Part shown: piece by piece, positions 4,749 through 6,829 of the stretch
How positions within the stretch are numbered: position 1 is the stretch's first letter
How the letters are laid out: each line of letters starts with the position of its first letter
NCBI GenBank assembly: GCA_013151785.1
Contig: JAADHP010000283.1
Span: 1 to 6,829 of the forward strand
Source: Nitrospirota bacterium
GTDB taxonomy: Bacteria; Nitrospirota; Thermodesulfovibrionia; Thermodesulfovibrionales; JdFR-85
Direction of reading: 5' to 3'
DNA: 6,829 bases
Program-made: the position numbers and the translations under genes
Notes under the pieces: model-generated
Seen by the model: the letters and a program-made list of their open reading frames with translations, nothing else
What the model was told of the DNA's origin: nothing
Databases searched by the model: none

Positions 4749-6208
4749 GATTATCTGCATTAATAAAGGGATTAAGGATCAAGAAGATAGATGGTGATGC
4801 AGAGATTTACGGTCTTTCTACAGATTCAAGGACTGTAAAGATGGGAGATCTCTTCTTTGCCATGAAGGGGTTCAGATATGATGGCAATGATTTTATAGAG
4901 GATGCCATTAACAGAGGTGCTGTAGCAGTAGTATCCGAGGATGATGGCATCCACAGTTCCAGATATGCCCATGTACAGGTGGAAGATATTGAGGATGCCC
5001 TCGCCTTCATATCCAGTAGATTTTATGAGAGCCCTTCAGAACGGTTAACACTGATAGGTATTACTGGTACAAATGGAAAGACCACGACCTCTTACCTGAT
5101 CAGAGAGATATTCAGGGCTGCAGGTAAACAGACAGGTTTAATAGGTACTGTGAAATATTTGGTCAAGGATAGAGAGATTAAGGCAAACCTTACAACTCCA
5201 ATGGCTGTACAGTTCCAGGGTTTGCTCAAGGATATGGTGGAAGAAGGGGTGGAGGTTGCTATTGCAGAGGTATCCTCCCATGCCCTTTCATTAAAGAGGG
5301 TGGATTATAGCAGATTCAGGGCATGTATCTTCACAAACCTTTCAAGGGACCACCTTGATTATCATGGGAATATGGATGATTATTTTGCTGCAAAGAGAAG
5401 GCTCTTTATTGATCTGCAGCCAGATATCTCCATAGTAAATACAGATGACCCTTATGGAAAAATGCTTTTTGAGGAGTTAACCAAGGATAACAGGGTGGTC
5501 ATTTCATATGGTTTGGATGGGAGTGTCCACTTTAAGGCAGAAGATATTACTCAAAAGAAAGATGGAATGGAGTTCCATATTATAAATGAAAAGGAAAATA
5601 TAAGATTCAGGTCACCCCTTATAGGGCTGGTCAATGTATATAATATTCTGGCCTCTGTAGCCCTTGCAAAGACCTTAGGAGTAGACTGGTATGAAATAAA
5701 AGAGGCTGTATCACAGTTCACTGGTGTCCGTGGAAGGCTGGAGACTGTATATACAGAAAAGGGCTTTCTTGCAGTTGTTGATTATGCACATACACCAGAT
5801 GCACTCAGAAAGGTTCTTGAGACCCTGAGGAGCATAAGCAGTGGCAGACTGATTACCCTGTTCGGATGTGGAGGTGATCGTGACAGGGGGAAAAGACCCG
5901 AGATGGGAGCAATCGCATCCGAGTTAAGCGATCTTGTAATCATTACCTCAGACAATCCTCGTTCAGAACCACCTGAGTCAATAATAGATGATATAAAAAA
6001 GGGGATAAAGAAGAACAATTACATAATAGAGCCTGACAGGAGGAAGGCGATCTTCAAGGCTGCAGGTATGGCAAGAAAAGGGGACATCCTGTTGCTTGCA
6101 GGAAAGGGACATGAGGATTACCAGGAGATAAAAGGTGTGAGGTATAAATTCAATGACAGAGAGGTGTTTGAGGAGGCAATCAGTTCTTTGAAGGAGGCCG
6201 GCACATAG
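4745..6208 (+). CDS. murE: UDP-MurNAc-L-Ala-D-Glu:meso-diaminopimelate ligase MurE
   Basis: A cytoplasmic ATP-dependent ligase that adds the third amino acid to the peptidoglycan precursor. At 487 residues it is full length. The N-terminal UDP-binding domain shows STDSRTVKMGDLFFAMKG (25-42). The central domain has the P-loop GTNGKTT (108-114), TTP (150-152), SSHAL (177-181) and NLSRDHLDYHG (198-208). K217 is the expected carbamylated lysine. The C-terminal domain has GVRGRLE (327-333), DYAHTPDAL (346-354) and GKGHEDYQ (453-460). The specificity motif is DNPR (403-406), which in the family marks meso-diaminopimelate as substrate; L-lysine enzymes differ here. No clear ribosome binding site precedes the ATG, which overlaps the ftsI stop by four bases, so translation is probably coupled. 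murF begins on the next base after its stop. Confidence 0.97.
   Translation: MRLSALIKGLRIKKIDGDAEIYGLSTDSRTVKMGDLFFAMKGFRYDGNDFIEDAINRGAVAVVSEDDGIHSSRYAHVQVEDIEDALAFISSRFYESPSERLTLIGITGTNGKTTTSYLIREIFRAAGKQTGLIGTVKYLVKDREIKANLTTPMAVQFQGLLKDMVEEGVEVAIAEVSSHALSLKRVDYSRFRACIFTNLSRDHLDYHGNMDDYFAAKRRLFIDLQPDISIVNTDDPYGKMLFEELTKDNRVVISYGLDGSVHFKAEDITQKKDGMEFHIINEKENIRFRSPLIGLVNVYNILASVALAKTLGVDWYEIKEAVSQFTGVRGRLETVYTEKGFLAVVDYAHTPDALRKVLETLRSISSGRLITLFGCGGDRDRGKRPEMGAIASELSDLVIITSDNPRSEPPESIIDDIKKGIKKNNYIIEPDRRKAIFKAAGMARKGDILLLAGKGHEDYQEIKGVRYKFNDREVFEEAISSLKEAGT
6191..6197 (+). promoter_or_regulatory. murF ribosome binding site
   Basis: AAGGAGG lies within the last codons of murE, 11 nt before the murF ATG. 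The spacing is slightly long but the match is strong. It supports ATG 6209 as the start and gives murF its own ribosome recruitment although it directly abuts murE. Confidence 0.6.
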
Positions 6209-6829
6209 ATGGCTCTGTACTCCCTCACAGAGGTGTTGGAGGCAACAGGTGGCAGGCTTCTTTTAAAAGGGGCAGAGACCTTTACAGGGATATCCATAGA
6301 TTCCCGTACTATAAAGGAGAATGAATTGTTTGTTGCACTAAAGGGAGAGCGTTTTGATGGTCATGAGTTTCTTGAGCAGGCCATGAATAGAGGTTCTGCT
6401 GCCCTTGTCTCGATACCACCTGTAATCCTTTACAGGGGTAAAAGCATTATCTATGTGAATAACACATTGAAGGCACTTCAGAACATTGCACGCTACAGAA
6501 GATTGAGCAGAAAAACAAAGGTGATAGCAGTTACAGGAAGTAATGGAAAGACCACTACAAAGGAGATGATTGCCAGGATACTTTCCTGCAGATATAGAGT
6601 CCTTTGTAACAGGGGTAATCTTAACAATCAGATAGGGCTTCCATTGTCACTGTCTGAATTAAATGGACAGGAAATGGTGGTCCTTGAGATGGGAGCAAGC
6701 AGACAGGGTGATATTGATGAGTTATGCCAGATAGCACTGCCCAATGTGGGAGTTATTACCAATATCGGACCCGCCCATCTGGAGGGTTTTGGTACATTGC
6801 AGGGAGTGCTTGATACAAAGACAGAGTTG
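6209..6829 (+). CDS. murF: UDP-MurNAc-tripeptide:D-Ala-D-Ala ligase MurF (5' part)
   Basis: The first 207 residues, under half of the usual roughly 450-residue enzyme; it runs off the right edge without a break. MurF joins D-Ala-D-Ala to the tripeptide made by MurE, completing the cytoplasmic pentapeptide precursor. Visible motifs are ISIDSRTIKENELFVALKG (28-46) in the N-terminal domain, the P-loop TGSNGKTTTKEM (109-120), the MurF-typical NLNNQIGLPLSL (137-148), EMGASRQGDI (160-169) and ITNIGPAHLEGFG (183-195). The NNQIG and EMGA blocks separate it from MurE, with which it shares an ancestral Mur ligase plan. It starts on the base after the murE stop. mraY and murD commonly follow in this cluster but lie outside the window. 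Confidence 0.96.
   Translation, partial: MALYSLTEVLEATGGRLLLKGAETFTGISIDSRTIKENELFVALKGERFDGHEFLEQAMNRGSAALVSIPPVILYRGKSIIYVNNTLKALQNIARYRRLSRKTKVIAVTGSNGKTTTKEMIARILSCRYRVLCNRGNLNNQIGLPLSLSELNGQEMVVLEMGASRQGDIDELCQIALPNVGVITNIGPAHLEGFGTLQGVLDTKTEL

Overview
This is an ordinary, well-conserved chromosomal region: the front of a division and cell wall (dcw) cluster on the + strand, preceded by a divergent regulatory gene and an AT-rich control region. The cluster runs mraZ, rsmH, ftsL, ftsI, murE and murF. murF is cut off by the window end.

Layout. Positions 1-265 hold the tail of something transcribed rightward (possibly the last 43 codons of a gene), a perfect 11-bp inverted repeat and a good rho-independent terminator at 181-229. 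Positions 266-958 on the minus strand encode a protein with a degenerate receiver-like domain followed by an intact PilZ (c-di-GMP binding) domain. Positions 959-1337 contain no convincing gene. They hold short direct repeats, an imperfect stem-loop, a strong sigma70-type promoter set in overlapping inverted repeats, and a textbook triple MraZ box reaching into the mraZ ribosome binding site. From 1338 to the end six genes are packed head to tail, with gaps of at most 17 nt, two 4-base ATGA overlaps and one direct abutment. This indicates one transcript driven from the mraZ promoter.

How the genes work together. MraZ is the cluster's own transcriptional regulator. RsmH methylates 16S rRNA. 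FtsL and FtsI are membrane parts of the divisome, FtsI being the septal transpeptidase. MurE and MurF add the third amino acid and the D-Ala-D-Ala to the UDP-MurNAc peptide. MurE carries a DNPR motif, so the peptidoglycan is predicted to contain meso-diaminopimelate.

Organism. The meso-DAP type MurE, the single-pass FtsI without PASTA domains, moderate-to-low GC, heavy AGG/AGA arginine and ATA isoleucine codon use, and the receiver/PilZ protein suggest a diderm bacterium of the Nitrospirota or Desulfobacterota kind. This is an inference from style, not an identification.

I see no new multi-gene system. The points most worth a second look are the loss of all the usual phosphorylation residues in the PilZ protein's receiver-like half, the architecture of the mraZ control region, and the unexplained inverted repeat at the left edge.
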